Assembly (NCBI RefSeq): GCF_000427685.1
Contig: NZ_KE386573.1
Span: 2,154,938 to 2,218,937, forward strand
Source of the DNA: Haloplanus natans DSM 17983
GTDB lineage: Archaea > Halobacteriota > Halobacteria > Halobacteriales > Haloferacaceae
DNA length: 64,000 nt
Direction of reading: 5' to 3'
Below are positions 46,016 through 55,088 of this stretch, piece after piece. Under the pieces are notes generated by a model. The model was not told where the DNA came from, did no database searches, and was given only the letters and a program-made list of their open reading frames with translations. Each line of letters opens with the position of its first letter. The stretch's first letter is position 1. The position numbers were made by a program, and so were the translations under genes.

Positions 46016-46734
46016 AACGCGCACGCATCGCGGTCGACGGCGAGATTCACGCCGGCGAGTACCGAAACGGCGTCGTCGAAACCGAGGACGACGCGTTCGT
46101 CGTCGGCGAGGACGGCGACCTGGCGCCGCCGTGCAATCCGTCGGCGCTTTACTGTACCGGCCGCAACTTCGCCGAAACGCTCGATCAGATGGAGTACGAC
46201 GTGCCTGACCAGCCCGCCTTCTTCATCAAGCCACCGGCCTCCGTCGTTTCCCACGAGGAACCGATCCCCTACCCCACCTTCTCCGACGAGGTGACGTATG
46301 CGGGCGAACTCTGTGCCGTCATCGACGAGCGGTGCCACCGCCTCGACGCCGAGGCGGTGCCCGAGGTCATCCGGGGCTACACCATCATGAACGACGTGGA
46401 CGCCCTCGATCAGCCCGGCCGCACGGCGCGAAAGGCGTTCGACGGCTCCGGCCCCCTTGGCCCGTGGATCGAAACGGACCTCGACCCCCACGGCATCGAT
46501 ATGCACACCGAGATCAACGGCGAGCGCCGGCAGGAAGCCAACACCGAACTCATGCTGTTCGATCCCTACAAAATCGTCGCCTTCCTCTCCGAGCGCTTCA
46601 CCTTCCGCCCCGGCGACGTGATCGCGTTCGGCAGTCCGGCCAACCCCGGCGTGATCGAACCCGGTGACACCGTCGAGATCACGTACGAAGGCGTCGGAAC
46701 GCTCAGAAACGACGTGTCGCCGCCGGCGGAGTAG
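46012..46734 (+). CDS. Fumarylacetoacetate hydrolase family protein
   Basis: 240 aa, FAH C-terminal fold. Metal-binding residues are the glutamates and aspartate in DEVTYAGELCAVID near residue 92 and YTIMNDVDALD near residue 125. The conserved late motif FRPGDVIAFGSPAN is near residue 205. Family members hydrolyse or decarboxylate acylpyruvates and related 2-keto acids, for example acylpyruvase or oxaloacetate decarboxylase. It is convergent with the hydroxyacid dehydrogenase gene, four bases apart. Confidence 0.87.
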   Translation: MKRARIAVDGEIHAGEYRNGVVETEDDAFVVGEDGDLAPPCNPSALYCTGRNFAETLDQMEYDVPDQPAFFIKPPASVVSHEEPIPYPTFSDEVTYAGELCAVIDERCHRLDAEAVPEVIRGYTIMNDVDALDQPGRTARKAFDGSGPLGPWIETDLDPHGIDMHTEINGERRQEANTELMLFDPYKIVAFLSERFTFRPGDVIAFGSPANPGVIEPGDTVEITYEGVGTLRNDVSPPAE

Positions 46735-46738
46735 GCAG

Positions 46739-47695
46739 CTACACCACCTGATTCTCCAGCCCCTCGGCCGCGCCGGCCTCCTCCAGCCGCCGCAGGTTCG
46801 TCGCGAGGATGTCGGCGAGGCGGTCGTAGTACTTCGGCGTGTTGCCGGCGTTGTGAGGCGTGATCCGGACGTTCTCGAACGACCACAGCGGGTGGTCGTC
46901 GGGCAGCGGTTCGGGGTCGGTCACGTCCAGCGTCGCGCCGCGAATCTCGGCGTCGCGAAGCGCCGTCACGAGTGCGTCGGTGTCGACGACCGGACCGCGA
47001 GCGACGTTGACGAGGAGGCCGTCGGCGCGCATCGACGCCAGCGCATCGTCGTCGATCAATCCACGCGTCGTGTCGGTGAGCGGGCACGCGAGGATCACGT
47101 AGTCGGCGCGGGCGAGGGCGCCGTGTATCGAGTCGAAACCGAGCACTTCGTCGGTCGGCCCACCTTTCTCGGGCGTGTACCGCACCCCGAGCGTCTCGAC
47201 GCCGAAGGCGTCCAGTCGCTCGACCAGCGCCTCGCCGATGGCGCCGAGGCCGACGACTGCGGCCGTGCTTCCCTGGAGTTCGCGGACGGGGTACGCTTCC
47301 CAGTGGTTGCGCTGCTGGTGCTCCCACGCCTGCCTGAACCGGCGGTCGTGGGCGACGAGCGCGCCGATAACGTACTCGGAGATGTTGGGGCCGTGGACGC
47401 CCGCGGCGTTGGTGACGGCGACGCCGGCGTCGGCGAGGGCGTCGACGTCGAGGTGACCGGTGCCAGCGTACGCACAGGCGAACAACTCCAGATTCCGGGC
47501 GGCGTCCAACCACTCGACGTCGAAGTCGATACCGGTCACCACGCGGGCGCGCTCGATCAAGTCTCGCTCCTCGGCGGGGGTGGTCGCGACGGTCACCTCG
47601 TGTTCGGGGAGTCTATCGCGGAGTTTCGCCCCGTACGACGACGGTGCCATGCCGTGGACCTTCTGACGGAGGACGACGACGTCCGGATCGGTCAT
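46739..47695 (-). CDS. D-2-hydroxyacid dehydrogenase
   Basis: 318 aa. NAD-binding Rossmann motif GLGAIGEAL near residue 150 and the catalytic triad positions: arginine in NVARGPVVD, glutamate in DVTDPEPLP, histidine in RITPHNAG. It reduces 2-keto acids or oxidises D-2-hydroxyacids; phosphoglycerate dehydrogenase is a relative, but the regulatory ACT domain is missing. The TATA-like CTTTAACGG 27 bases upstream supports the ATG at 47695. Confidence 0.87.
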   Translation of the reverse strand: MTDPDVVVLRQKVHGMAPSSYGAKLRDRLPEHEVTVATTPAEERDLIERARVVTGIDFDVEWLDAARNLELFACAYAGTGHLDVDALADAGVAVTNAAGVHGPNISEYVIGALVAHDRRFRQAWEHQQRNHWEAYPVRELQGSTAAVVGLGAIGEALVERLDAFGVETLGVRYTPEKGGPTDEVLGFDSIHGALARADYVILACPLTDTTRGLIDDDALASMRADGLLVNVARGPVVDTDALVTALRDAEIRGATLDVTDPEPLPDDHPLWSFENVRITPHNAGNTPKYYDRLADILATNLRRLEEAGAAEGLENQVV

Positions 47696-47716
47696 GCGAG
47701 GCGATGCAGCCGCCAC

Positions 47717-47760
47717 CGTTAAAGAGGCTACGAGGGGGCGTGCCATTCCGGGTCATTAAT
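47717..47760. promoter_or_regulatory. Divergent promoter region of the dehydrogenase and reductase genes
   Basis: Two TATA elements point outward. The minus strand reads CTTTAACGG, centred at 47722, 27 bases before the dehydrogenase ATG. The plus strand reads GGTCATTAAT, ending at 47760, about 28 bases before the reductase ATG at 47786. Both predict leaderless mRNAs. Confidence 0.5.
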
Positions 47761-47785
47761 ACCCCCGCCCGTTTGGAAGTAGGGT

Positions 47786-49153
47786 ATGGAACACGTGGAC
47801 GTGGCCGTCGTCGGTGGCGGGCCGGCCGGCACGTCGGCGGCCCACGCGGCCGCCGAAGCCGGTGCGTCCGCACTCGTCCTCGAGAAGGGCGTCCCCCGCG
47901 CCGACCGCGAGGGACTCGGCCCCGACTCCACCGACGCGGCGGGCATCCTCGACTACTGGGTCGACATCATGGGCATCCATCCCGACGAGTTCCCCGACGA
48001 CGTCTTGCTGTCGGAACTCGACCGGGCGACGTTCGTCGGGCCGAACGAGTCCTGTGTCCTGCGAAGCACCGGCATCGAGTCGTCGTACGACGCCTTCGGC
48101 TACACTTTCCACCGGGCGAAGTTCGACGACTGGCTCCGCGAACGTGCGACGGACGCCGGTGCCGACTACCGCGTCGGCGTGAGCGTCAAGAGCGTGGAGA
48201 CGACCCCCGACGACGACCCCCGACACACGCTTCGACTGGCCGACGGCGACGCCGTGAGCGCAGACTACCTCATCCTCGCCGACGGCCCCCAGCGCACCGT
48301 CACCAACCGGGTACTCGACTCCCTTCTCCCCTTCCCGGTCACCGATCATCTCGGGACGACGACGGCCAACCACATCGCGTATCAGGAACACCGTCGCCTC
48401 CCCGCCGAAGTGGCCGACGACCTCCGTGGCGCCATCACGTTCTGGTGGGGGTACATCCCGGGTCACACCGCCTACCCGTGGATCTTCCCGAACGACGACG
48501 ACGTAGCCCGGATCGGGCTGACGATGCCCATCGGGCTCGACCTGTCGTCGGTGCCCAACCGCGGCGCCTACCCACTCTTGCGGCCCGACGACGAGACGGT
48601 TCCGGGTGGGAGCGAGTACCTCCGGCGCCTCCTCGAACGCGAGTACGGCGACCGATACGACGTGCCCGGCGACTTCCCCCTCGTCGAGGGCCGCGCCAAG
48701 TCGAAGGGGACGGAAACCTATCCCATCTCCTCGACCCGACCGGTCGACTCGCCGGTCGAGGCGGGCATCGCCGTCGTCGGCGGCGCGATGGGCACCACCT
48801 CGGCGTTCCACGAGGGCGGCGACCACACGGCCGTCCGCACCGGACGGATCGCGGGCGAGTTGGCCGGGGCGGGCGACCTCTCGGGTTACAACACCGCCTG
48901 GAAGGCCGCCATCGGCGACGAGATTCTGCGCAACGTCACGATGGCCGATATGGTTCGGGACTACGGGCCGGCCGACTGGGACAACATCTTCCGGACCGCT
49001 CGCAAGATGCTGGCCGACACGGACGGCTACGGCATGTTCGAGAAGACGTTCGCCGCCGGCTGGGACGCCATGAAGCTCCTCGTCAGCTACCGGTGGAACA
49101 AGCGTCGTAACCGGGATTTCGTGAGCATCCACGAGTCGGACTACGTCTACTGA
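47786..49153 (+). CDS. Geranylgeranyl reductase family flavoprotein
   Basis: 455 aa. FAD Rossmann motif VVGGGPAGTSAAHAAAEAG at the N-terminus, a middle LADGPQRTV, and IAVVGGAMGTTSAFHEGG near residue 335 as the second FAD loop of the group. Members saturate the geranylgeranyl chains of archaeal lipids or of quinones. The tail after residue 400 contains aromatic patches that may contact lipid. It could also act on menaquinone; sequence cannot settle this. Confidence 0.87.
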   Translation: MEHVDVAVVGGGPAGTSAAHAAAEAGASALVLEKGVPRADREGLGPDSTDAAGILDYWVDIMGIHPDEFPDDVLLSELDRATFVGPNESCVLRSTGIESSYDAFGYTFHRAKFDDWLRERATDAGADYRVGVSVKSVETTPDDDPRHTLRLADGDAVSADYLILADGPQRTVTNRVLDSLLPFPVTDHLGTTTANHIAYQEHRRLPAEVADDLRGAITFWWGYIPGHTAYPWIFPNDDDVARIGLTMPIGLDLSSVPNRGAYPLLRPDDETVPGGSEYLRRLLEREYGDRYDVPGDFPLVEGRAKSKGTETYPISSTRPVDSPVEAGIAVVGGAMGTTSAFHEGGDHTAVRTGRIAGELAGAGDLSGYNTAWKAAIGDEILRNVTMADMVRDYGPADWDNIFRTARKMLADTDGYGMFEKTFAAGWDAMKLLVSYRWNKRRNRDFVSIHESDYVY

Positions 49154-49220
49154 TCGTGGTCGCCGTCCGCAAGGGGTTAACCTCTGTACCTCGTAGCCCC
49201 GTCTGCGTGCCTTTAGTCCC

Positions 49221-49480
49221 CGCCCGAGCATACCCGTCAGGGCGCAATGACCGCGCGGAGAACCCGGGCACGCTACATGGGTGATTCAACGGAATCATCC
49301 GAACGCCGAACCGGTAACTGGAGGCCCGACGGTGAACTGACCCCCGGGACTCCACGGCCGTCCGACCGACGGCCAAACACGTGTCGCCGTCGCACGCGTT
49401 CGACGGCCGCCCGGCACGAGGGTTAGCCAGCCGACACGGCACGCCGCCAGGGATGAGGCTGGACGTTAGTGTTCCGGGCG
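49221..49480 (+). ncRNA. GC-rich multi-hairpin region, candidate structured RNA
   Basis: This part of the 574-base gap after the reductase gene shows several complementary arms in series: GGGTGATTC/GAATCATCC (49279-49300, loop AACG), GGCCGTC/GACGGCC (49356-49374), GCCGTCG/CGACGGC (49386-49407) and CCAGCC/GGCTGG (49427-49462). The ends CGCCCG (49221) and CGGGCG (49475-49480) could close the whole. It does not show the conserved cores of RNase P or SRP RNA. A 59-codon Arg-rich frame (49247-49426) also crosses it and is considered unlikely as a gene. The strand is assumed. Confidence 0.3.
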
Positions 49481-49605
49481 TACATTACGACCCGTGACGC
49501 CACGTGAGCGGCCGTGTCGCTCGCCCGGTGAAGACTCGATCGGAGGCGCGTCCCGCGCTCACGTTCGTCCGGGCGCGTGTCCCGGTGACCGTGCGCGAAC
49601 CCAAC

Positions 49606-49614
49606 CCATATATC
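49606..49614 (+). promoter_or_regulatory. TATA box of the micro-ORF pair
   Basis: CCATATATC lies about 29 bases before the ATG at 49640, so the transcript should start within a few bases of that codon. Confidence 0.5.
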
Positions 49615-49639
49615 CGTACATCCGGTGTGATACCTATCG

Positions 49640-49726
49640 ATGAATCATCGACCCGCGAAGTCGATATCGGTGCGAACGGACACACCGGATCGAGAACTCG
49701 ACCGTACGCGGGCGGAGGGGCGATAA
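49640..49726 (+). CDS. Possible 28-aa leaderless micro-ORF
   Basis: 28 codons starting MNHRPAKSISVRTD and ending TAA one base before the next ATG. The TATA position makes this ATG the probable first codon of the mRNA. The peptide is basic and polar with no known motif. It may be a real small protein or an uORF controlling the 49-aa gene after it. Confidence 0.35.
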   Translation: MNHRPAKSISVRTDTPDRELDRTRAEGR

Positions 49727-49727
49727 C

Positions 49728-49877
49728 ATGCCGTGGGGAGTGAACACGGAGTTCACCGAGGACGAGGGGCCTGAAGTGGAGATCGACGAGGAGGGGGAGA
49801 AAGTCGACCGGAGCGAAGAGGGGTCCGAAACAACGCTGGATTTCGATATCGACGACGCGATCGCGAACCTGGACTGA
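49728..49877 (+). CDS. 49-aa acidic protein
   Basis: 49 aa, very acidic (MPWGVNTEFTEDEGPEVEID... ending DDAIANLD), with the composition of genuine haloarchaeal proteins. No cysteine, no membrane segment, no recognised motif. It has a purine-rich GGAGGGG six to ten bases before the start, which may serve as ribosome binding site. It follows the 28-aa ORF directly. Confidence 0.6.
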   Translation: MPWGVNTEFTEDEGPEVEIDEEGEKVDRSEEGSETTLDFDIDDAIANLD

Positions 49878-49953
49878 GCGGGATCAACGCCCGCCGGGTG
49901 CGGTGACCGTTCTATTCGAGCAGTGGTCTGCCTCCACCGAGCGACTCGTTCGA

Positions 49954-49970
49954 GGATCGTACGACGATCC
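49954..49970. terminator. Hairpin downstream of the 49-aa gene and the dioxygenase gene
   Basis: GGATCGT-ACG-ACGATCC is a perfect 7-bp stem located between the convergent 49-aa gene and the VOC protein gene. It may end transcription from either side. Confidence 0.35.
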
Positions 49971-49973
49971 GTC

Positions 49974-50963
49974 TCAGTCGCCCGCGTCGACCGTCGTCGC
50001 CCGTGGGATCGTCACGTCCGGCAGTCCGGCTTCGATCTCCTCGCGGCGGTCCTCGAACGTTCCGGGGAGGACGAGTCGACCGCCGAGGTCGTCGAGGGGT
50101 TCGTCGCTCGTATACCCCGGATCGCTCGTGGCGAGTTCGAACAGGACGCCGCCGTGTTCGCGGAAGTAAACCGACCGGAACCAGTGGCGGTCGATCTGCT
50201 GGGTGGGGTTCAGTCCCCGCGCCCGGGCGGCGCTCCGCATCGACTCCTGATCCGCGTCGGTCGGCGTCTGGAACGCGACGTGGTGGACCGTGCCGTGTCC
50301 CTGCCGGCCACTCTCGATAGTGGGAAGCACGTCGACGTACGCCCCGACGGGGCCGGCGGCGGCGAAGCGGGTCCGATCGTCGCCGGGCGTATCGCCCGGC
50401 GACTCCTCCGTTCCAACCTCCTCGAACCCCATCGTCCGGAGCAGTTCCATCGTCGGTTCGGGGTCGGCCAGCCAGAGGGTCACGGAGTGGAAGCCGCGGA
50501 TGGCGGTTTCCGCGGGGACGAACTCGGTCCACGCGACCGTCGGATCGTCATCCGGAATCGCGACTTCGACGAGTTCGACCGGGAGGTCGTCGGGGTCGCG
50601 GAACGGCAACACCGTCTCTCCGAATCGCTCGGTTCGGTCGCCGTACGAGACGCCGTGCTCGTCGAATCGGTCCTCCCAGTAGTCGAGGCTTCCCTCGGGG
50701 ACGCGGAAGGCGGTCCGGGACACCTGCCCGCTTCCCACCTTGCCCTGGGGGAGGTCAGACCACGGGAAGAAGGTCATGCTCGTCCCGGGCGTTCCCTCCG
50801 CGTCCGCGAAAAAGAAGTGGTAGGTACTCGGGTCGTCCTGGTTGATCGAGCGCTTGACCAGACGGAGGCCGAGCGTCTCGACCCAGAACTCGAGGTTTCG
50901 CTGGGGGTCGCCGGCGATGCAGGTGACGTGGTGGATGCCCGGAGTGGGCGTCGGATCGGCCAT
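49974..50963 (-). CDS. VOC-family ring-cleaving dioxygenase-like protein (MhqO type)
   Basis: 329 aa with two vicinal-oxygen-chelate modules: GIHHVTCIAGDPQRNLEFW at residues 9-27 and GFHSVTLWLADPEPTMELL near residue 158, followed by GTVHHVAFQT and a late glutamate in GGVLFELATS. The His/His/Glu metal site fits an extradiol-type dioxygenase or the hydroquinone-inducible MhqO group, whose substrates are quinols or catechols. It is a single gene. Confidence 0.85.
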   Translation of the reverse strand: MADPTPTPGIHHVTCIAGDPQRNLEFWVETLGLRLVKRSINQDDPSTYHFFFADAEGTPGTSMTFFPWSDLPQGKVGSGQVSRTAFRVPEGSLDYWEDRFDEHGVSYGDRTERFGETVLPFRDPDDLPVELVEVAIPDDDPTVAWTEFVPAETAIRGFHSVTLWLADPEPTMELLRTMGFEEVGTEESPGDTPGDDRTRFAAAGPVGAYVDVLPTIESGRQGHGTVHHVAFQTPTDADQESMRSAARARGLNPTQQIDRHWFRSVYFREHGGVLFELATSDPGYTSDEPLDDLGGRLVLPGTFEDRREEIEAGLPDVTIPRATTVDAGD

Positions 50964-51032
50964 ACTCCCACTACGCGCCGGAGGGACTTGAATAGCCGCT
51001 GACGTGCGTGTTACCGGGTGACGACGGCGTCG

Positions 51033-51272
51033 CTACCGAGAGCCACGTCCGCCGACGAGTGCCTGCTGGAGAACGTGTCCCAGAAAGCCCACGCCGGGAA
51101 CGGCAAAGACCGAGACGTGGACCCACGGCTCGTAGGTCACGCCGGAGGGCTTCGTCACGAGAAACACACCGTAGAGAGCCAGCATGATGCCGACCCAGAC
51201 GACGGTGATGACGAGGAAGGGGACGGCGTTGCGAACGGCGTCGGTGACGGATCGGCGGAGGCTCGGTGCCAT
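51033..51272 (-). CDS. Small two-span membrane protein
   Basis: 79 aa. Hydrophobic helices cover residues 17-39 and 51-72. The N-terminus is basic (SLRRSVTDAVRN). No family recognised. It is followed and preceded by genes on the same strand at 69- and 102-base gaps, so it is probably its own unit. Confidence 0.6.
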   Translation of the reverse strand: MAPSLRRSVTDAVRNAVPFLVITVVWVGIMLALYGVFLVTKPSGVTYEPWVHVSVFAVPGVGFLGHVLQQALVGGRGSR

Positions 51273-51374
51273 ACGCGATGGTGCAGTCGGAGGGGGGTAA
51301 AGGTGCGCATCGGAATAGAGAGCCGCTGTCGCTATCCACGGCCGTGACGGGCCGGTGAGGATCGGTGGTGCCCC

Positions 51375-52763
51375 TCACCGCTCGACGACGCGGACGGCCG
51401 TCCCGGGTTCCATCCGAGTCGTCATGCCGAGTCGACGGGGCGGGTCGTCGGTGTCGTCGTCGGGCCACGCGAGGTGGTAGTCACGGCCGACCGTCGCGAG
51501 GGCGAGTTGTGCTTCCATCAGTGCGAACTGCCGGCCGATGCAGGTTCGGGGACCGCCGCCGAAGGGGACGTACGCGAAGTCGGGGAGGCGTTCGCGGAGG
51601 TCGGTCGCCCATCGCTCGGGGCGGAAAGCGTCGGGGTCGTCGTAGAACCGCGGATCGCGATGCACCCGGTCGACGGTGAGCCAGGTCGTCGCTCCCTCGG
51701 GGATCCGGTAGCCGTCGACGATCACGTCGGTCGTCGTCTCGCGGGGGATGGTGTACACCGGCGGGAAGAGCCGCATGGTTTCGGTGACGACGCGTTCGGT
51801 CACGTCGAGAGCGTCGAGGTCCGTGATCGTCGGCGGGCCGTCGAGGGCGTCGACCTCGGCGTGGAAGCGCTCCCGCACCTCGGGGTGGCGGGCCAGCGCG
51901 TAGAACGCGAAGGCGATGGCCGTCGCGGTGGTGTCGTGGCCGGCGAAGATCATCGTCACCACCTGATCCCGGAGGCGGTCGTCGGTCAGCGCCTCGCTCT
52001 CGACGCCCGACTCGCGGAGGGCAACGAGCAGGGAGAGGAGGTCGTCGGCCTCGCTCGGATCGGCTGGCGGATCGGCGGCCGCGGCGTCGAGCAGTCGGCT
52101 GGCGACCGACTGGAGCCGTCGCTTCCCGCGTTTGAACCGCCGGCGTGCCGGCGTCGGCACCCACGTCGGGAGTGGGTACGAGGTGGGCGCGAACCAGTGC
52201 TGGAGGCGGTCGGCGGCGGTGCGAATCTCCCGATCACCGTCGACGTCGAGGTCCCGCCCGAGCAGGGTCGCAAAGAGGACATCGAGGGTCAGGTCGCTCG
52301 TCTCGGCCGCGAGGTCGATCCGGGTCCCCGGCTGCCAGTGATCGCGTCGTCGTCGGATCGCGTCGACCATGCCGTCGGCGTAATCGCGGAGACTGTCGCG
52401 GGAAAACAGCGGTTGAAGAACCTCGCGCTGTCGGCGCCAGGTGTCCCCTTCGACGGCCACGAGGCCACCCTCGAACGCGATGCGGAAGTCCTCGGACTTA
52501 CGAAAGTGATCCCGGTCGTTCAGGAGGACGCGCTCGAAGTAGTCCGGGTGGCCGAGATGGTAGACATCGCCCGGGCCGAGGAGTTTGATTCGGATCAGGT
52601 CGTGGTCGGCCATCGCCCGCTCGCGGAAGCCGAACACGTCGCGCATGGAGTGGACGGTGTGAAACAGGGGATGGCCGGCGCTCGACGGGTACGGGGGGAG
52701 CGGTGCCGCCCGCCCCCGCACGGCGTCGGCCGATCCATCGGTGCCGGCACGCTCCTCGGTCAT
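51375..52763 (-). CDS. Cytochrome P450
   Basis: 462 aa. Oxygen-binding helix I motif FAGHDTTA near residue 265, helix K motif ETMR, PERW meander, and heme-binding loop FGGGPRTCIG with C408 as thiolate ligand. No membrane anchor is seen, so it is a soluble bacterial-type P450. It needs an electron donor, probably ferredoxin, not encoded next to it. Substrate unknown. The start MTEERAGTD at 52763 avoids reading into the divergent membrane-protein gene. Confidence 0.92.
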   Translation of the reverse strand: MTEERAGTDGSADAVRGRAAPLPPYPSSAGHPLFHTVHSMRDVFGFRERAMADHDLIRIKLLGPGDVYHLGHPDYFERVLLNDRDHFRKSEDFRIAFEGGLVAVEGDTWRRQREVLQPLFSRDSLRDYADGMVDAIRRRRDHWQPGTRIDLAAETSDLTLDVLFATLLGRDLDVDGDREIRTAADRLQHWFAPTSYPLPTWVPTPARRRFKRGKRRLQSVASRLLDAAAADPPADPSEADDLLSLLVALRESGVESEALTDDRLRDQVVTMIFAGHDTTATAIAFAFYALARHPEVRERFHAEVDALDGPPTITDLDALDVTERVVTETMRLFPPVYTIPRETTTDVIVDGYRIPEGATTWLTVDRVHRDPRFYDDPDAFRPERWATDLRERLPDFAYVPFGGGPRTCIGRQFALMEAQLALATVGRDYHLAWPDDDTDDPPRRLGMTTRMEPGTAVRVVER

Positions 52764-52863
52764 ATCTTGATCATGCCGTTTCTGACAGTTAGCTCTTCGG
52801 GCGCAGGCGGTCGATTTGACCCCAAAATCAAAGCCACTGAGTCGAGACGGGGCGAACGGACCG

Positions 52864-53931
52864 ATGGAGTACAACGCGACATCGCTGTGGGTGAGTCGGA
52901 TCGTCGACTGGGGACGGGGATACGTCGACCGACCGTTTCTCGTGGCGTTTCTGCTCATGGGGTGGATTCCGGTCGTCTGTTCGGTCGTCGCGCTCGATTC
53001 GTCCGAGGCCTCGACGGCGTTTCTCGTCGGGCAGGCGCTCGCCTGTCTGATGGTGGTGCCCGCGCCCTTCGACGTGTGGTACTACGACGAGCGCCTCCTG
53101 CCGCAGTTTTTCGACGACATCGAACTCATCACGGCTACGGAGAGCCACGACGCGCTCGATCGGCTGGCGGAACGATACGACACGTACTACGTCAAGTACT
53201 GGTGGGTGAGCACGCTGGTCTGGGTCGGGCTCGTCCTCACCGTGTTCGTCGTCGGCCAAGGCTATTTCCGGGGCCAGGGGATCGACACCCTCGTCGAACG
53301 GGGCGCGTATCTCGGCTTCTTCTGTTACTGGCTCCTGTTCGCCGGCCTGCGGTCCCACGGGGGCCTGATCACGGTCTTCGTGATCCGTGCGTTCGCGGAG
53401 GAGGTGACACTCGACGTGGACCCACTCCATCCCGACGGTCTCGGCGGTCTCAGCACCGTCGGGACGTTCGCTATTCGCATGACTATCATCACCTCGCTGG
53501 GATCGCTCGCGCTCCCGCTTTCCTTCCAGATCGCCAGCCACATCGCGTACGAGGAGGTCGTCTACGTCGGCGTCGCGCTGTTCGTTCTGCTGGTCGCGCT
53601 CAACTTCCTCTATCCGACGTACAAGGTGAATCGTCGGGCACAGGACCTTCGCGAGAAGATGCTCGACAACCACCGCGAGCGCATCCGCAAACTCGAAAAA
53701 CGGCTCGCGTTACTGACGGAGAACGAGGCGGACCTGCCGGACGACGGCCTCGCCGAAACGAACGACGAACTGCTGGAACTGGAGATTCGTCGTGCCCGAC
53801 GCGAGTACGAGGACTACCAGAACGTCCAGCTCTACCCCCTCTCGATCGGAATAATCACCCGACTGGTCAGTTCGATCCTGCTTCCCGTCTGTTTCATTCT
53901 GTTCGAACTGTTCGTCACCGGATCGCTGTGA
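52864..53931 (+). CDS. Membrane protein with cytoplasmic coiled-coil, unknown function
   Basis: 355 aa from ATG 52864. Six or seven hydrophobic segments are visible: two in the first 80 residues, two around 115-165, two around 195-255 and one at the C-terminus. Between the fourth and fifth is the motif DPLHPDGLGGLSTVG. A charged helical stretch at about residues 260-320 (NRRAQDLREKMLDNHRERIRKLE) looks like a coiled coil. I do not recognise the family. Confidence 0.65.
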   Translation: MEYNATSLWVSRIVDWGRGYVDRPFLVAFLLMGWIPVVCSVVALDSSEASTAFLVGQALACLMVVPAPFDVWYYDERLLPQFFDDIELITATESHDALDRLAERYDTYYVKYWWVSTLVWVGLVLTVFVVGQGYFRGQGIDTLVERGAYLGFFCYWLLFAGLRSHGGLITVFVIRAFAEEVTLDVDPLHPDGLGGLSTVGTFAIRMTIITSLGSLALPLSFQIASHIAYEEVVYVGVALFVLLVALNFLYPTYKVNRRAQDLREKMLDNHRERIRKLEKRLALLTENEADLPDDGLAETNDELLELEIRRARREYEDYQNVQLYPLSIGIITRLVSSILLPVCFILFELFVTGSL

Positions 53932-53934
53932 CCG

Positions 53935-54948
53935 TCAGATGCCCTGTACCCCATCGACCACGCCGACCGTCTCGAGGATCATCCAGCCCAAAAAGACCCC
54001 GTACAGGCCGAGTAGCGCGTAGGCTTCGGGATTCGTGAGTTCGAGGTGGGTTCGTGTGAGGACGACGAAGACGATGGTGGCGAAGGCGAGAAAGCCCATC
54101 AGAGGGATGGCGACGAGGAAGTTGACGGTGGCCGTCCCCGCGAGGACGACGCCGACGGGGATGGCGACGAGGAGATTGAACGTGTTGCTCCCGAGGACGT
54201 TGGTGAGGCTGGTGACGCTGTCGTCGTCGGCGGCCGCGCGGACGCTGACGAAGGCGTCCGGGAGGCTCGTCGCCGCGGCGATGACGGTCAATCCCCACAG
54301 GAACGGCGGCGTGCCGAAGGCGACGCCGAAGTCGAGGGCGGCGCTGACGATGCCCTCGACGCCGACGGCGATGACGGCGAGCGAGACCGCGAGTCGCCCC
54401 CACTCGCGGCCCAGGTCGATGTCGGGCGGGGGACTCGGGGCGTGGTCGCGGGTGTCCTGATACTGGAGGAAGACGTAGACGCCGTAAGTGACGAGGGGGA
54501 GAATCGCGAGCGCAGGGGTGAGAATCGCCGCCTCGTTGGTCCCGCCGGGGACGTACGTCGCCCCGAGGGCGAAGGTGAGAAAGAGGACGAGGACGCTGAT
54601 GATGTAGAACTGGGCGTCCTTGTGGACGATGTCGCGGGTGGCTTCGAGTTCCTCGCTGGCGAGCGCGGAGACGGCGGGGATGACGAGCAGGTTGAAGATG
54701 GCGGAGCCGACGATTGCGCCGACGCCGAGCGAGAACTCGCCGTGGAGCAGGGTGCTGATGACGACGGAGCTAAGCTCGGGGAAGCTAGAGCCGACGGCGA
54801 CGACGACGGCGCCGTGGACGGCGACCGGGAGGCCGTAGTGGCGGCTGAGCCGCCCGGCACCCCGTTCGAGCTGTTCGCTTCCGATCCAGATGACGCCGGT
54901 CGAGACGAGGGCGAGGGCGGCGGCGATACCGAGGCCAGCTCCGATCAC
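53935..54948 (-). CDS. Sodium/calcium exchanger family (CaCA) antiporter
   Basis: 337 aa from a GTG at 54948 that starts directly before the first helix; a TTG at 54975 would add nine residues. Ten or more helices in two inverted halves. The alpha repeats are visible as AVGSSFPELSSVVIS near residue 50 and AAATSLPDAFVSVRAA near residue 225, with the acidic residue after proline that binds the cation. It exchanges calcium for sodium or protons. It ends three bases from the end of the convergent coiled-coil membrane protein gene. Confidence 0.85.
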   Translation of the reverse strand: MIGAGLGIAAALALVSTGVIWIGSEQLERGAGRLSRHYGLPVAVHGAVVVAVGSSFPELSSVVISTLLHGEFSLGVGAIVGSAIFNLLVIPAVSALASEELEATRDIVHKDAQFYIISVLVLFLTFALGATYVPGGTNEAAILTPALAILPLVTYGVYVFLQYQDTRDHAPSPPPDIDLGREWGRLAVSLAVIAVGVEGIVSAALDFGVAFGTPPFLWGLTVIAAATSLPDAFVSVRAAADDDSVTSLTNVLGSNTFNLLVAIPVGVVLAGTATVNFLVAIPLMGFLAFATIVFVVLTRTHLELTNPEAYALLGLYGVFLGWMILETVGVVDGVQGI

Positions 54949-55088
54949 TGTCCGACAATCGACAGCCGGCGTCAAAGAACTGTCCGTTCGGGAACGACCG
55001 TGCCGCGGGGGAACGGCTCGTACGGAGTGTCGTGACGGGGGAACCTGCGACAGTCAGTATCAAGGAGCTGTCGCGCGTTGGGCCGCTC

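Noticed and set aside
49247-49426. 59-codon Arg-rich ORF in the multi-hairpin region
   Set aside because: Composition is unlike haloarchaeal proteins, no promoter fits its ATG, and the frame crosses several perfect hairpins.
49221-49480. RNase P RNA or SRP RNA
   Set aside because: The conserved GAGGAAAGTCC-type core of RNase P and the GGAA/AGCA loop of SRP helix 8 are not found.
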